Shown one piece after another: positions 17,326 through 26,128 of a stretch of 64,000 nt of DNA (position 1 is the stretch's first letter; each line of letters starts with the position of its first letter). Source of the stretch: Bacillota bacterium. GTDB lineage: Bacteria; Bacillota; Clostridia; Oscillospirales; Ruminococcaceae. The notes below the pieces were generated by a model. The model had not been told where the DNA came from, did no database searches, and was given only the letters and a program-made list of their open reading frames with translations. The stretch covers positions 268,444-332,443 of the forward strand of contig JAEWPV010000007.1 in the NCBI GenBank assembly GCA_023460535.1, written 5' to 3'. Made by a program: the position numbers and the translations under genes.

Positions 17326-17630
17326 TCCAGACCGCCTATGCTGTCGGCATACACCCGCCGCAGCTCCGCGACATGGAGCTGTGGGAGCTCTACGCATGCG
17401 TTGACGCTTACAACAAGCGCCAGAGTGGAAAGAGCAAGGAACAAATCGCAATATGCTGGCAGACGGCAAACTTTGTAGGCGCCGCCTTTGCAGGTAAGCT
17501 CAAACCGCTTAAGCGGTATATCAAGGACAGCACAAAAACGGTCGCCCCGAAGGTCAGTAAGGATGAGTTTGAGCGGCGGCTACAAGCGGCGCAGGAAGGG
17601 AGGTTAACGGATGGCACTGAAAAAGCTTAG
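16939..17630 (+). CDS. Tail assembly chaperone fusion gpGT by -1 frameshift
   Basis: About 230-residue product made if ribosomes slip -1 on A AAA AAC at 17259-17265. After 109 gpG residues the reading continues as RDTGAVGSAEAPEYLYSEQLVQTAYAVGIHPPQLRDMELWELYACVDAY and on to 17630. The -1 frame is open from 17253, and the T part has the usual ELWE(L)YAC and basic C-terminus. This explains the apparently isolated ORF with ATG at 17373, which has no ribosome binding site. The end overlaps the tape measure start by 20 bp. Confidence 0.85.
17259..17265 (+). promoter_or_regulatory. -1 ribosomal frameshift site A AAA AAC
   Basis: The heptamer is phased as GGA AAA AAC in the gpG frame, so the pattern X XXY YYZ is exact. 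A -1 slip re-pairs both tRNAs and enters the open gpT frame. This conserved trick sets the gpG:gpGT ratio in siphoviruses. Confidence 0.85.
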
Positions 17631-20292
17631 CGTTGAGGTCGGCATGAACACCTCGCAATTTCAGCGAGGGCTAAAAGGTATGCAGGGCGGACTGAACGGC
17701 ATGCACGCAGGCATGAAAGCCATGCAAGGCAGGACGTCTGCATTGTCGAGTGGACTGCAGACCATGGGGAGCAGTGGCACTACAGCTATGTCGGCGCTTA
17801 AGATGGGCGCAGTTGCTACTGCCGCCGCTATTGCTGGCGTTGTGGTTGTCCTCAAAAAGCTGCTTGATGGATTACTTGCCCTCCTGCGCGCATTTGCCAC
17901 GTTCGAAAGCAGTGTATACCGGGTTAATAGCCTCTTCGGGGATTCCGCAAAGTACATCCAATACTTTGCCGAGAACACAGCCAAGGCACTCGGTATGTCG
18001 GAGAGCGCAGCGTACGAATACGCCGCCACATATGGCAACTTGTTTAGGAGCATCACCGCCGATGCACAGGAAAACAGCAAGGTCACCATTGCTATGCTTA
18101 AGGCGTCCGCGGTTGTTGCGTCCAAGACCGGGCGCACCATGGAGGACGTCATGGAGCGCATTCGCTCGGGCTTGTTGGGCAACACAGAGGCGATTGAGGA
18201 CTTAGGCATCCAGGTAAACGTGGCGATGCTCGAAATGACCGATGCGTTTAAAAAGATAGCCAACGGTCGCACGTGGGAACAACTCACCTTTTACGAGCAG
18301 CAGCAAATCCGCACGCTCGGTATCCTTGAGCAGGCTCATCGCAATTTCGGCGATAGTGTGCAAAAGGGCAGTGCGTTTACGATGCAAACGCTGTCTAGCG
18401 CATTTAAGGACCTGACCGCGACCGCGGGGGCGTTTGTCAACGCGGGGTTGCAGCCGATTATACAGGGACTTACGCAGCTTGTTCAATGGGCTACGATGGG
18501 TCTTAAGGCGTTAGCTGCTCTGTTTGGCTTGCAGCTCGATATTGGCGGCGTTTCTACCGCAGGCACCGAGGCTCAAACAGCGGCGCAGGACGGGTTGACC
18601 GAGGCAGTCGAAAAGACTGCAAAGGCACAACAAAAACTAGCCGGATTTGATGAGATTAACACCCTGCCAAAGGCGGCAAGCGGCACGGGCACCACTGTTG
18701 GGGCGGGCAACTCGGTTTTCGCTGGATTGCCCGATCCGGAGTTTAAAATCACGGAGCCTGATACTAGCTGGATTGATAAGGTCAAAGAGAAGTTTGAAAA
18801 GCTTAAAAAGTTATTTGAGCCCGCAGCAGAAGCTTTTGAGCGTTTAAAAGAAGCTGTTGGTAAAATAACAGAGCCTCTTTTTGCGGGATTAAAATGGGCT
18901 TATGATAACATATTCAAACCTTTTGCCGAATGGACAATAAGCGAAGCTTTGCCGCGTTTTCTTGACACTCTCGCCATTGGGCTTGAGATTGTCGGCAAAC
19001 TAATCGACGAGTGGTTTGAAACGTATAAACAGTTTTACGAAGAGTTTTTAAAGCCTCTCGCTGAGTACGCCGCTCCGAAGTTCCTTGAACTATGGGATAA
19101 ATTTAACGAAAAGTTCAAGAAGCTATCAGATAGAATACAGAGCAGCAAGGCGTTTGAGGATTTGCGCAGCATTCTAAGTAAAATCTATCCCATTCTTCTT
19201 GCTGTCTCTAAAAAGCTCGTGGATGTCTGGGCGTGGTTCGTGGACTTTCAGATGAGTGCAACTTTTATTGAACTCGAATATCGATTCAAAAACCTCGAAG
19301 ATGCTATTGGCTTTGTGGCAGCAGTTCTAAAAGGGGACTTTTCAGACGCATGGGAGCACTGGAAAAATCTCATGCTTGACAACAAGATTGATAAGTTCCG
19401 CGAGCAGTTCGACCTACTAAAAACCAAAATAGCCGAGGTAAAAACAGCTATTCTTGACTGGGTAAATCATCTAAAGGCTCAGTTTAATCAAGCGTTCACT
19501 ATAATCGAAAACAAGGTCAAAGACTGGTGGGATAATCATGTCGCGCCTTGGTTCACAATCGAAAAGTGGAACGAGCTATTGCAAAACATGGTCAACGGGT
19601 TTGCCGATGGGTGGAACGCAGTGTACGACTTTTTCACAATCTCGATACCGCAATGGTGGAACGAGACCATCGCCCCATGGTTTACCGCTGAAAAGTGGAT
19701 TGAGCTGTGGAATAACGTCAAATCCGGCGTTGCATCGGGGTGGAGTGCCATTGTAACCTTCTTTACGGAAGCAGTACCTAAATGGTGGAACGAAACGATC
19801 GCGCCATGGTTCACGAAAGAAAAATGGGTAGAGATTCTTCAAGGTGCAAAAAATGCCTTTGTCTCTGTTTTCGACGATATCAAGAACGGCATAAAAAGCA
19901 CACTCAACTCAATTATTGGCTTTATCAACAAAGTTATATCTGGCTTAAACACCTTGTCATCGCTCGAAATACCCGCGATAAAAGGCATTACTGATGGTTT
20001 CTCATTTAGCCTAAACATTCCTGAAATTCCCCACCTTGCCGAAGGCGGCGTGCTAAGAAAAGGACAGGTCGGCTACCTTGAAGGCGATGGCGACGAGGCT
20101 GTTGTGCCGCTTGAGAAAAACACGGGCTGGATTGACGTCCTCGCAAACAAACTCACGGCAGCCATGGGTGGTATGCAGACGGCAGGAGCAGGAAATATCA
20201 CTGTGCCTGTCTACATCGGCAACGAGCTGATCGAGGAGATTGTGGTCAACGCTGGCAACAACCACAATCGCAAGAATAACGGGAGGGGGTAA
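17611..20292 (+). CDS. Tape measure protein
   Basis: 893-residue tail-length ruler, by far the longest phage gene here. The N-terminus is Met/Gly-rich (GLKGMQGGLNGMHAGMKAMQGR). A hydrophobic segment (MGAVATAAAIAGVVVVLKKLLDGLLALLRAF, about 68-98) and a second helix region follow. Residues 639 to about 740 hold two and a half copies of a 43-residue Trp-rich repeat (WWNETIAPWFT.EKW.EL...). The C-terminus GGVLRKGQVGYLEGDGDEAVVPLEKNTGWID is the usual end of Firmicutes tape measures. RBS is GGGAGG. Confidence 0.92.
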   Translation: MALKKLSVEVGMNTSQFQRGLKGMQGGLNGMHAGMKAMQGRTSALSSGLQTMGSSGTTAMSALKMGAVATAAAIAGVVVVLKKLLDGLLALLRAFATFESSVYRVNSLFGDSAKYIQYFAENTAKALGMSESAAYEYAATYGNLFRSITADAQENSKVTIAMLKASAVVASKTGRTMEDVMERIRSGLLGNTEAIEDLGIQVNVAMLEMTDAFKKIANGRTWEQLTFYEQQQIRTLGILEQAHRNFGDSVQKGSAFTMQTLSSAFKDLTATAGAFVNAGLQPIIQGLTQLVQWATMGLKALAALFGLQLDIGGVSTAGTEAQTAAQDGLTEAVEKTAKAQQKLAGFDEINTLPKAASGTGTTVGAGNSVFAGLPDPEFKITEPDTSWIDKVKEKFEKLKKLFEPAAEAFERLKEAVGKITEPLFAGLKWAYDNIFKPFAEWTISEALPRFLDTLAIGLEIVGKLIDEWFETYKQFYEEFLKPLAEYAAPKFLELWDKFNEKFKKLSDRIQSSKAFEDLRSILSKIYPILLAVSKKLVDVWAWFVDFQMSATFIELEYRFKNLEDAIGFVAAVLKGDFSDAWEHWKNLMLDNKIDKFREQFDLLKTKIAEVKTAILDWVNHLKAQFNQAFTIIENKVKDWWDNHVAPWFTIEKWNELLQNMVNGFADGWNAVYDFFTISIPQWWNETIAPWFTAEKWIELWNNVKSGVASGWSAIVTFFTEAVPKWWNETIAPWFTKEKWVEILQGAKNAFVSVFDDIKNGIKSTLNSIIGFINKVISGLNTLSSLEIPAIKGITDGFSFSLNIPEIPHLAEGGVLRKGQVGYLEGDGDEAVVPLEKNTGWIDVLANKLTAAMGGMQTAGAGNITVPVYIGNELIEEIVVNAGNNHNRKNNGRG
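19525..19850 (+). repeat. 43-codon Trp-rich repeats inside the tape measure gene
   Basis: Repeat units begin at 19525, 19654 and 19783, exactly 129 bp apart. The third is partial. Shared core: WW....APWFT.EKW.EL followed by G...GW.A...FF and a proline. Such repeats change tail length in whole-unit steps when gained or lost. Confidence 0.85.
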
Positions 20293-20297
20293 GCATT

Positions 20298-20663
20298 ATG
20301 GCAATGATATCAATTAACGGTTCCCCCCTCCCCAACCCATCCTCGTATGCTGTCGGCCGTCGTGATGGTGATAGTGAAAGCACGACGCGCGATGAGGCGT
20401 GGTATCTGCGCCGCGACCGGGTCAGGGCGGGTATGTATCAAATCGAGGCGACGTGGCAGGGCAAACTTGCGATGATTAACAGCATCGCCTATGCCCTGTC
20501 CCCTGACGAATTTAGCGTGACGTTTTTAGACCCGACCACCGGCGGCACGGGCAATGCGACCATGTACGCCGGTGACCGCAAGGCGACACTGTTGTCTCAC
20601 ACGGACGATAGCGCGCCGTCGGGGAGCCTGTGGGAACTGTCCGTATCGCTTATTGAGTATTAA
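20298..20663 (+). CDS. Tail protein (DUF6711-like, distal tail context)
   Basis: 121-residue protein (AMISINGSPLPNPSSYAVGRRDGDSESTTRDEAWYLRRDRVRAGMYQIEATWQG...FLDPTTGGTGNATMYAGDRKATLLSHTD). The style and position right after the tape measure fit small distal-tail or tail-tip proteins. The family name is recalled with moderate certainty only. Confidence 0.6.
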   Translation: MAMISINGSPLPNPSSYAVGRRDGDSESTTRDEAWYLRRDRVRAGMYQIEATWQGKLAMINSIAYALSPDEFSVTFLDPTTGGTGNATMYAGDRKATLLSHTDDSAPSGSLWELSVSLIEY

Positions 20664-20675
20664 AGGGGTGGTACC

Positions 20676-21977
20676 GTGTACCCTGTCAGCGAAGCATACA
20701 TAGACGCGATTAACGCCCGCACCCGTACCACACGGATGTCGGGCGTTATCACTCTGTCAAACAGCACGACTGTAAACATCTCAGACGCAGACATTGTACA
20801 GGGTAGCCTGTTTATTATCCGTAAGTCGGTATCGGGTAATGTCTTTGACGTTGGGTCGGTCGTAGCCTCAGAAATGGGCTTGTCACTGCTCAACTACGGC
20901 GGCACGGCTTACGCGCTGTCCGGCGCAAGCATAGCCCTATCGTGGGGCATAGAAACCGCAGACGGGTGGATTGATATCCCCCTCGGTATTTGGCGCGTAG
21001 ACGATGCAAAGCGTAAGCAGCGCATCGTAGCGGTCAAGGCATACGACGGCATGATGCAGCTCGACAAAGACCTTGTAGGTGTCACCAAGACCGGCACACT
21101 TTACACGCTCATTGCGTCGCTGTGCGCCCGATGCGGCGTGACACTCGGCATGACCTCGACGCAAGTCGCCGCGCTGCCAAACAGCACTATTACGGTAACT
21201 ATACCAGACAAATCGTCCATCGAGACCTGCCGCGACCTGCTTATGTGGATAGCACAGCTAACCGGCACGTTTGGCTGCATAGACCGTGCAGGAGCATTGG
21301 TGCTAAGACCGCACGGGCAAGCGAGTGCGCGTAGTATCGGTAAGACCGAGCGCATCAGCGCGGATGTGTCAGACGATACGGTTCGCATCACCCAGCTTGC
21401 AATGGTCGTTAACGGCACCGCATATGTAAGCAGCGCGGTGATGTGGGATGGCTTTGAGGCGACTTATAGTAGTTGGGATGAGATGGAGGGACTATACCCG
21501 AGTTGGGTATCAATCGAATCCGCGAAACAAGGCATGCAACTCGACGAAAATCCGCTTTTGTCCGGCAAAACTTCGACGCTGATTAACACCGTGCTACTGA
21601 ATCTACTCAGCGCAGTGCAGCAAGTGTCGTACTGCCCCGCAAGCATCGAGTACATCAACGACCCTGCACTTGATTGCGGCGACATTGTGACGCTCACCGA
21701 TACAGGTGCACCCAGTGGACTTGATGCGCCGGTGCTTATTACCGGGGGCACGTGGCGGTACAGGGGCAAGCATACGCTATCTGCCGCAGGCAAGCCGTCC
21801 TTTGACGAGGGCGCGTTGCCGGTCAAATCGCAATCGGAGAAGGTACTGACAGCCGTACGGTCTGAGGTTTATGCCGGAGGTGGTAGCAGCGGACCACAGA
21901 TATGGATATCGCCATCTGATCCCGATGTCAACGTCATGGCTGAAGGGGACGTGTGGCTGCAATATGGAGGCGAGTGA
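20676..21977 (+). CDS. Phage tail / baseplate hub-like protein
   Basis: 433-residue protein starting at GTG 20676 (VYPVSEAYIDAINARTRTTRMSGVITLSNSTTVNISDADIVQGSL). IPLGIWRVDDAKRKQRIVAVKAYDGMMQLDKD is characteristic of Firmicutes tail hub or tail-associated proteins. It probably forms the tail tip that joins the tube to the fibres. No peptidase motif is evident. Confidence 0.72.
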   Translation: MYPVSEAYIDAINARTRTTRMSGVITLSNSTTVNISDADIVQGSLFIIRKSVSGNVFDVGSVVASEMGLSLLNYGGTAYALSGASIALSWGIETADGWIDIPLGIWRVDDAKRKQRIVAVKAYDGMMQLDKDLVGVTKTGTLYTLIASLCARCGVTLGMTSTQVAALPNSTITVTIPDKSSIETCRDLLMWIAQLTGTFGCIDRAGALVLRPHGQASARSIGKTERISADVSDDTVRITQLAMVVNGTAYVSSAVMWDGFEATYSSWDEMEGLYPSWVSIESAKQGMQLDENPLLSGKTSTLINTVLLNLLSAVQQVSYCPASIEYINDPALDCGDIVTLTDTGAPSGLDAPVLITGGTWRYRGKHTLSAAGKPSFDEGALPVKSQSEKVLTAVRSEVYAGGGSSGPQIWISPSDPDVNVMAEGDVWLQYGGE

Positions 21978-21978
21978 A

Positions 21979-23004
21979 ATGGGTAGTTTGAGATGGACGG
22001 TCCGCCGCACCGAAGAAGATGTTATACACGGGATAACTTACAGTGAAGAAAAACAACTATTTGTAGCTGTCGGGCCTGACATGGTACTTACTTCTCGTGA
22101 TGCGATTGCATGGCAAAAATATACTGTATTCACCGGACACTGGTCGGATGTCATCTATGCCCACGGGCTTTTTGTCGCAGTTGGTAGCGGTCGGTCATCT
22201 GACGGGGATGTCATGACATCCCCGGATGGGGTAAATTGGACTGTACGTAGTGTTCCAAGCGGCGCGAGTTGGAGCTCCATCTCTTACGGGAACGGTATTT
22301 TTGTAGCTGTTAGTAACTCGTCTCAGGCACACAAAATAATAACATCTCCTGATGGCATAAATTGGACTTCTAGAAGCTCTCCATTAACATTCGAGCCGAC
22401 CCCGAGCGTGTGTTTTGGGGCAGGGCTTTTTGTAGTTGTATCCCCTGGATATTTCAGCATGTATCCCCCCAAGGTCATGACATCCCCTGATGGGGTAAAC
22501 TGGACTGTTCGTAGTGTTCCAAACGGAGGTTGGCGCTCGGTAACATATTACAATGGTGTTTTTGTGGCGGTGGCCTTTCATGACGATTTGTATCACGACC
22601 CCATATATGTTATGGCATCTAACAATGGGATAAACTGGACTGTTGGGAATGCACCGCCGGGGAGCTGGGTGTCCATAACTGCGGGCAATGGCATTTATAC
22701 CGCCGTATCGGGGTTCCCTCCGTATAATATATTTTCGCTTGATGGCATCAATTGGGCTTTGACATATTCACCCAGCGGGAGCTGGGGTGCGGTTACCTAT
22801 GGCGCCGGTATTTTTGTTGCGGCCTCTTACAGCACCACTGTTTATACGCCAACAATTATGACAGGGCTCATAGTGGATGGTGGAATATATGTCAAACAAA
22901 ATGGCACAGCCCACAGCGTCCCATATGCCGTCGCAAAGGTCAACGGTGAACTGACGCAGTGCAAAACCTTCGTAAAGCAAAACGGGCAAATCTATCAAAT
23001 ATGA
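21979..23004 (+). CDS. Tail fibre/tip protein with BNR-like beta-propeller repeats
   Basis: 341-residue protein made largely of about seven repeats of roughly 40-50 residues with the pattern SPDG(V/I)NWT.RS.P.G.W.S..Y.NG.FVAV, resembling sialidase-type (BNR) propeller blades. The C-terminus (GIYVKQNGTAHSVPYAVAKVNGELTQCKTFVKQNGQIYQI) holds two copies of a VKQNG motif. The start is set at ATG 21979, preceded by GGAGG inside the end of the previous gene. An upstream in-frame ATG at 21871 lacks an RBS. A carbohydrate receptor-binding role is likely. Confidence 0.72.
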   Translation: MGSLRWTVRRTEEDVIHGITYSEEKQLFVAVGPDMVLTSRDAIAWQKYTVFTGHWSDVIYAHGLFVAVGSGRSSDGDVMTSPDGVNWTVRSVPSGASWSSISYGNGIFVAVSNSSQAHKIITSPDGINWTSRSSPLTFEPTPSVCFGAGLFVVVSPGYFSMYPPKVMTSPDGVNWTVRSVPNGGWRSVTYYNGVFVAVAFHDDLYHDPIYVMASNNGINWTVGNAPPGSWVSITAGNGIYTAVSGFPPYNIFSLDGINWALTYSPSGSWGAVTYGAGIFVAASYSTTVYTPTIMTGLIVDGGIYVKQNGTAHSVPYAVAKVNGELTQCKTFVKQNGQIYQI

Positions 23005-23013
23005 GGTGGTATC

Positions 23014-24204
23014 ATGGCAAGTACAAACAAAACTCCCGGTCTTAACCTATCGCAATATGAAGGCAGCGATAAGTTTGAGCGCGTTGATTACAACGCAGAT
23101 ATGTTAAAAATCGACGAAACCGCCAATACGCTTAATAACGGACTAAATAGTCTTGGGAATGGCCTATCCACTGCGCACAGCCTTGCAGCACAAGCAAACG
23201 GAGCAGCACAACAGTCCCTAGGGACTGCTGAATATGCGAGAGAGCAAGCGCAATCCGCCAGAGAGTTTGCCGGTCAAGCAATGAGTCTGGCAAGTAATGC
23301 GATGACCTCTGCCGCCGGAATAACTGTAAACAATATACCCCGCACAGATGCTTACGGAGACATCCCCCTCACCCTAGACAACGTGCCTGACGGCGACACG
23401 CGCAAGCTAGGTGACGCGCAGAGCATCGCGGGCGTGGCGGTCGACCTTGACGGACTGGGCGAGGGGCAGACGCTGGTCTATGACGGCGAGAGCTTTGTCC
23501 CCGCAGACGGCGGCACAGGTGACGCAAGCAGCATTGACGGCATCCCCGTAGACCTTACCGGCATGACAGGCGGGCAAACACTGGTGCTTGAAGACGGAAC
23601 GCTTGTGCCCGGTTCAGGCGGCGGTGGGAGCAGCGACGACGTGTGGCTGCCCACAGTCAGCGAGGAGGGTGTTATCTCATGGGAGCGGTCACCATCTACT
23701 TCTCCGCCAACGTCGCGTAATATCAACGGTTCGCCGGGGGCGGACGGTGCCCCTGGAACGGATGGCGCGCCCGGCGCAGACGGAACCGACGGCGCAAAGT
23801 GGTACACAGGCGAAACCGCGCCTACCGGCATCAACACAGGCGACTACTGGCTGTCCTCTGCATCCGAAACGCTCGGCAATGTCTATGAGTACGACGGCGA
23901 GGAGTGGGTGCCCAAGACCAACATCAAGGGGCAACTGCAAACCGACGCTCTGCACTTTACCGCAACACTGGACGCGGAGGAGTGGAGCGGTACCGCCCCG
24001 TACACGCAGACTGTGACCGTCACGGGTATGCTTGCAGGGTATACGCCCATAGCTGACCTCGTGCTGTACGAGGGTGACGAGGACGCGCAAGAAGAATCGT
24101 GGGCGTATGTCAGCAAAATCGAAACCGGCACGGACGAAATAACCGTTACGTGCCGCAAAGAGGTGCCGACGGTAGACCTCAATATTCAGATGGTGGTGGT
24201 ATAG
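23014..24204 (+). CDS. Tail fibre protein with collagen-like segment
   Basis: 396-residue fibre. The N-terminus (ASTNKTPGLNLSQYEGSDKFERVDYNADMLKIDETANTLNNGL) is the conserved attachment part of Firmicutes fibres. A helical region follows. Then comes a short collagen-like Gly-x-y stretch around 23728-23790 (GSPGADGAPGTDGAPGADGTDG) and a TGETAPTGINTGDYWL...VYEYDGEEWV domain common in phage fibres. The C-terminal beta domain probably contacts the receptor. Confidence 0.82.
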   Translation: MASTNKTPGLNLSQYEGSDKFERVDYNADMLKIDETANTLNNGLNSLGNGLSTAHSLAAQANGAAQQSLGTAEYAREQAQSAREFAGQAMSLASNAMTSAAGITVNNIPRTDAYGDIPLTLDNVPDGDTRKLGDAQSIAGVAVDLDGLGEGQTLVYDGESFVPADGGTGDASSIDGIPVDLTGMTGGQTLVLEDGTLVPGSGGGGSSDDVWLPTVSEEGVISWERSPSTSPPTSRNINGSPGADGAPGTDGAPGADGTDGAKWYTGETAPTGINTGDYWLSSASETLGNVYEYDGEEWVPKTNIKGQLQTDALHFTATLDAEEWSGTAPYTQTVTVTGMLAGYTPIADLVLYEGDEDAQEESWAYVSKIETGTDEITVTCRKEVPTVDLNIQMVVV

Positions 24205-24906
24205 ATGGGACAGGCGATAATTACTAGGCGGGGTGGCGGCTCACCTCAGAAAAAACAAGCTTCTGTTTATTCGCAAAACGCAGATATCGGGGTTGATACG
24301 AGCATGACGGTAAGTTTGCTGTCATGTGACGACGGCGACTTAATGCTGGCGTATTTTATGTGCCGAAATGCTCACTCTCTTCCGCCAGGCTGGACCCTCG
24401 CGTTTGAAGAAGGGGGGCTATCAGGTACTGGATATACTCAATATATTGGCGTCGCGTATAAGATAAAAACGAGTAGCGACGCGGCAAGCTTTACCATAAC
24501 CCAAGGCGCATCCGCTCGTATTGGTGCGCAAATATTTAGTATCAAAAACGCAGGCGAACCTTACAGAGTTCTTGCTTATACCTCACCTCCGCTTTCAGAG
24601 GTTGGTGCGTACTACGTACTTCCCGATACTGACACCATAGATTTAGTATTGTGGGGGCTTCATAGCACGGCGCCAACCACATTCGGAAATGCTGAGTATG
24701 TAACAACGTCGCCAATTATGCCAACTGGTCATTATCTTGGAAACACTAAAACATCAGGAGCAGAAATCGGCGACGACAGCAAAAACCGCCTAATTACCAT
24801 ATGCGATGCGTTGGGAAACAGTGTTGCTAAAAAAATGTATCGCCCTAACGGATCTCCAATCAGCGTAATACAGCTCGTCGCAGTGGGCATCCCATACAAC
24901 GCATAG
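24205..24906 (+). CDS. Virion-associated hypothetical protein (fibre region)
   Basis: 233-residue protein starting directly at the end of the fibre gene. Beta-rich sequence such as VDTSMTVSLLSCDDGDLMLAYFMCRNAHSLPPGWTLAFEEGG...FTITQGASARIGAQIFSI is compatible with a lectin-like or fibre-tip fold. I do not recognise the family. Its place between the fibre and the lysis genes suggests a receptor-binding accessory. Confidence 0.55.
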   Translation: MGQAIITRRGGGSPQKKQASVYSQNADIGVDTSMTVSLLSCDDGDLMLAYFMCRNAHSLPPGWTLAFEEGGLSGTGYTQYIGVAYKIKTSSDAASFTITQGASARIGAQIFSIKNAGEPYRVLAYTSPPLSEVGAYYVLPDTDTIDLVLWGLHSTAPTTFGNAEYVTTSPIMPTGHYLGNTKTSGAEIGDDSKNRLITICDALGNSVAKKMYRPNGSPISVIQLVAVGIPYNA

Positions 24907-24915
24907 GAGGACACC

Positions 24916-25134
24916 ATGGACAACACAATCATAATCGCGTTAATCTCGTTCGCGGGCACAGCCATCGGCAGCGTTTGCGGTGTGCTTGCGTCTAGTCGGC
25001 TCACCAATTTTCGGCTGCAAAAGTTAGAGGAGAAAGTCGATAAACACAATCATCTTGTGGAGCGTATGGTTGTCGTGGAGCAATCGTGCAAATCTGCGCA
25101 CCACAGGATAGATGATATTAAGGAGGACAAATAA
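24916..25134 (+). CDS. XhlA-like small membrane coiled-coil protein
   Basis: 72-residue protein with one N-terminal membrane segment (TIIIALISFAGTAIGSVCGVLA) followed by a charged coiled coil (LQKLEEKVDKHNHLVERMVVVEQSCKSAHHRIDDIKEDK). This layout and position just before the holin match XhlA/hemolysin-type lysis helpers. RBS is AGGAGG. The next gene starts 2 bp after. Confidence 0.7.
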   Translation: MDNTIIIALISFAGTAIGSVCGVLASSRLTNFRLQKLEEKVDKHNHLVERMVVVEQSCKSAHHRIDDIKEDK

Positions 25135-25136
25135 TC

Positions 25137-25421
25137 ATGAACATCAACTGGAAAGTACGCATCAAGAACCCCGTTTTTTGGGCGCAGATTGCAATTGCGA
25201 TTATCGCGCCTATCCTCGCATCCCTCGGCTTACAGTGGACGGACATCACAAGCTGGGCAATCTTTGTCGACCTGCTCAGACAGGCGGCATCAAGCCCCGT
25301 AATCCTTGTGGCAGTCGCAGTGTCCCTATGGGGTGTCATTAACGACCCGACCACAGCGGGGCTTGCAGACAGCAAGAGGGCACTTACATACGCCGCGCCG
25401 TATAAGGATGGTGGTGAGTGA
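25137..25421 (+). CDS. Phage holin, phi LC3 family
   Basis: 94-residue holin: INWKVRIKNPVFWAQIAIAIIAPILASLGLQWTDITSWAIFVDLLRQAASSPVILVAVAVSLWGVINDPTTAGLADSKRALTY. The NWKVR.KN..FW start, two membrane segments and NDPTT.G..DS..AL.Y end are diagnostic. It forms membrane pores that release the amidase. Confidence 0.92.
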   Translation: MNINWKVRIKNPVFWAQIAIAIIAPILASLGLQWTDITSWAIFVDLLRQAASSPVILVAVAVSLWGVINDPTTAGLADSKRALTYAAPYKDGGE

Positions 25422-26071
25422 TGCCCAAGGTATGTATTGACGCCGGACACGGCACTCCCAATGACCCCGGCGCAGTCAACGGTAAGCGCAGGGAGATGGA
25501 CGATACCATGCGGCTAACGCAGCTGCTCGACAAGTTGTTTAGAGCGCAGGGGTGGGACACTGTCCTGCCCCGTGTGGACGACAACGCACCCAAATTAGCC
25601 GTGCTCACCAGCATGGCGAACAGCAACAAGTGCGACCTGTATCTGTCGATACACCGTAACGCCTTTTCGAACTCGGCAGCAAACGGTGTGGAGATATGGC
25701 TGCACTCGCAAGCCCCCCAGAGGTACAAGGATTGGGCGGCGGATATCCTTAAAGCTTTTGGGGATATTGGGTATTACAATCGCGGCGTAAAACTTGGGCA
25801 CGCGTCTGGAGCAGGTGAGTACGCGATTAACCGCGATACCGTAATGCCCAGCATGCTGCTGGAGGTAGGATTCATAACAAGCGACGGCGACAATTCGTTA
25901 TTTGATGGCAAGCTGGATGAGACCGCCAACGCCGTTGTGCGGGCGTGCTGTACGTTTGTGGGCGTTGCCTACAAGGATGTAGCACCACCTTCTCTACCCG
26001 ACAAAACCTACACCCTAGATATAGCTAAGCTGAGGGAGCAGGGGTTTGGCAAGATAGAGATTAAATTATAA
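25421..26071 (+). CDS. N-acetylmuramoyl-L-alanine amidase (Amidase_3 endolysin)
   Basis: 216-residue zinc amidase that cuts the amide bond between muramic acid and the peptide. VCIDAGHGTPNDPGAVNG carries the first zinc histidine. YLSIHRNAFSN has the second, and MLLEVGFITSDGDNSLF has the catalytic glutamate. The C-terminal tail is only about 30 residues, so there is no clear wall-binding domain. ATG 25421 overlaps the holin stop. The enzyme lacks a signal peptide, consistent with holin-dependent release. Confidence 0.92.
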   Translation: MPKVCIDAGHGTPNDPGAVNGKRREMDDTMRLTQLLDKLFRAQGWDTVLPRVDDNAPKLAVLTSMANSNKCDLYLSIHRNAFSNSAANGVEIWLHSQAPQRYKDWAADILKAFGDIGYYNRGVKLGHASGAGEYAINRDTVMPSMLLEVGFITSDGDNSLFDGKLDETANAVVRACCTFVGVAYKDVAPPSLPDKTYTLDIAKLREQGFGKIEIKL

Positions 26072-26075
26072 TGAT

Positions 26076-26116
26076 TAAGGGGGAGCTGCTTAGCGCGGCT
26101 CCCCCTGTTTTTTGCG
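26076..26116 (+). terminator. Terminator at the end of the prophage late operon
   Basis: GGGGGAGC / GCTCCCCC stem followed by TGTTTTTT, immediately after the amidase stop. It marks the end of the rightward phage transcript. Confidence 0.88.
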
Positions 26117-26128
26117 TTAGGGTGTAAA

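Noticed and set aside
21871..21978. Upstream start at 21871 for the propeller-type tail protein
   Set aside because: It lies wholly within the preceding gene and lacks an RBS, while ATG 21979 has GGAGG at good spacing.
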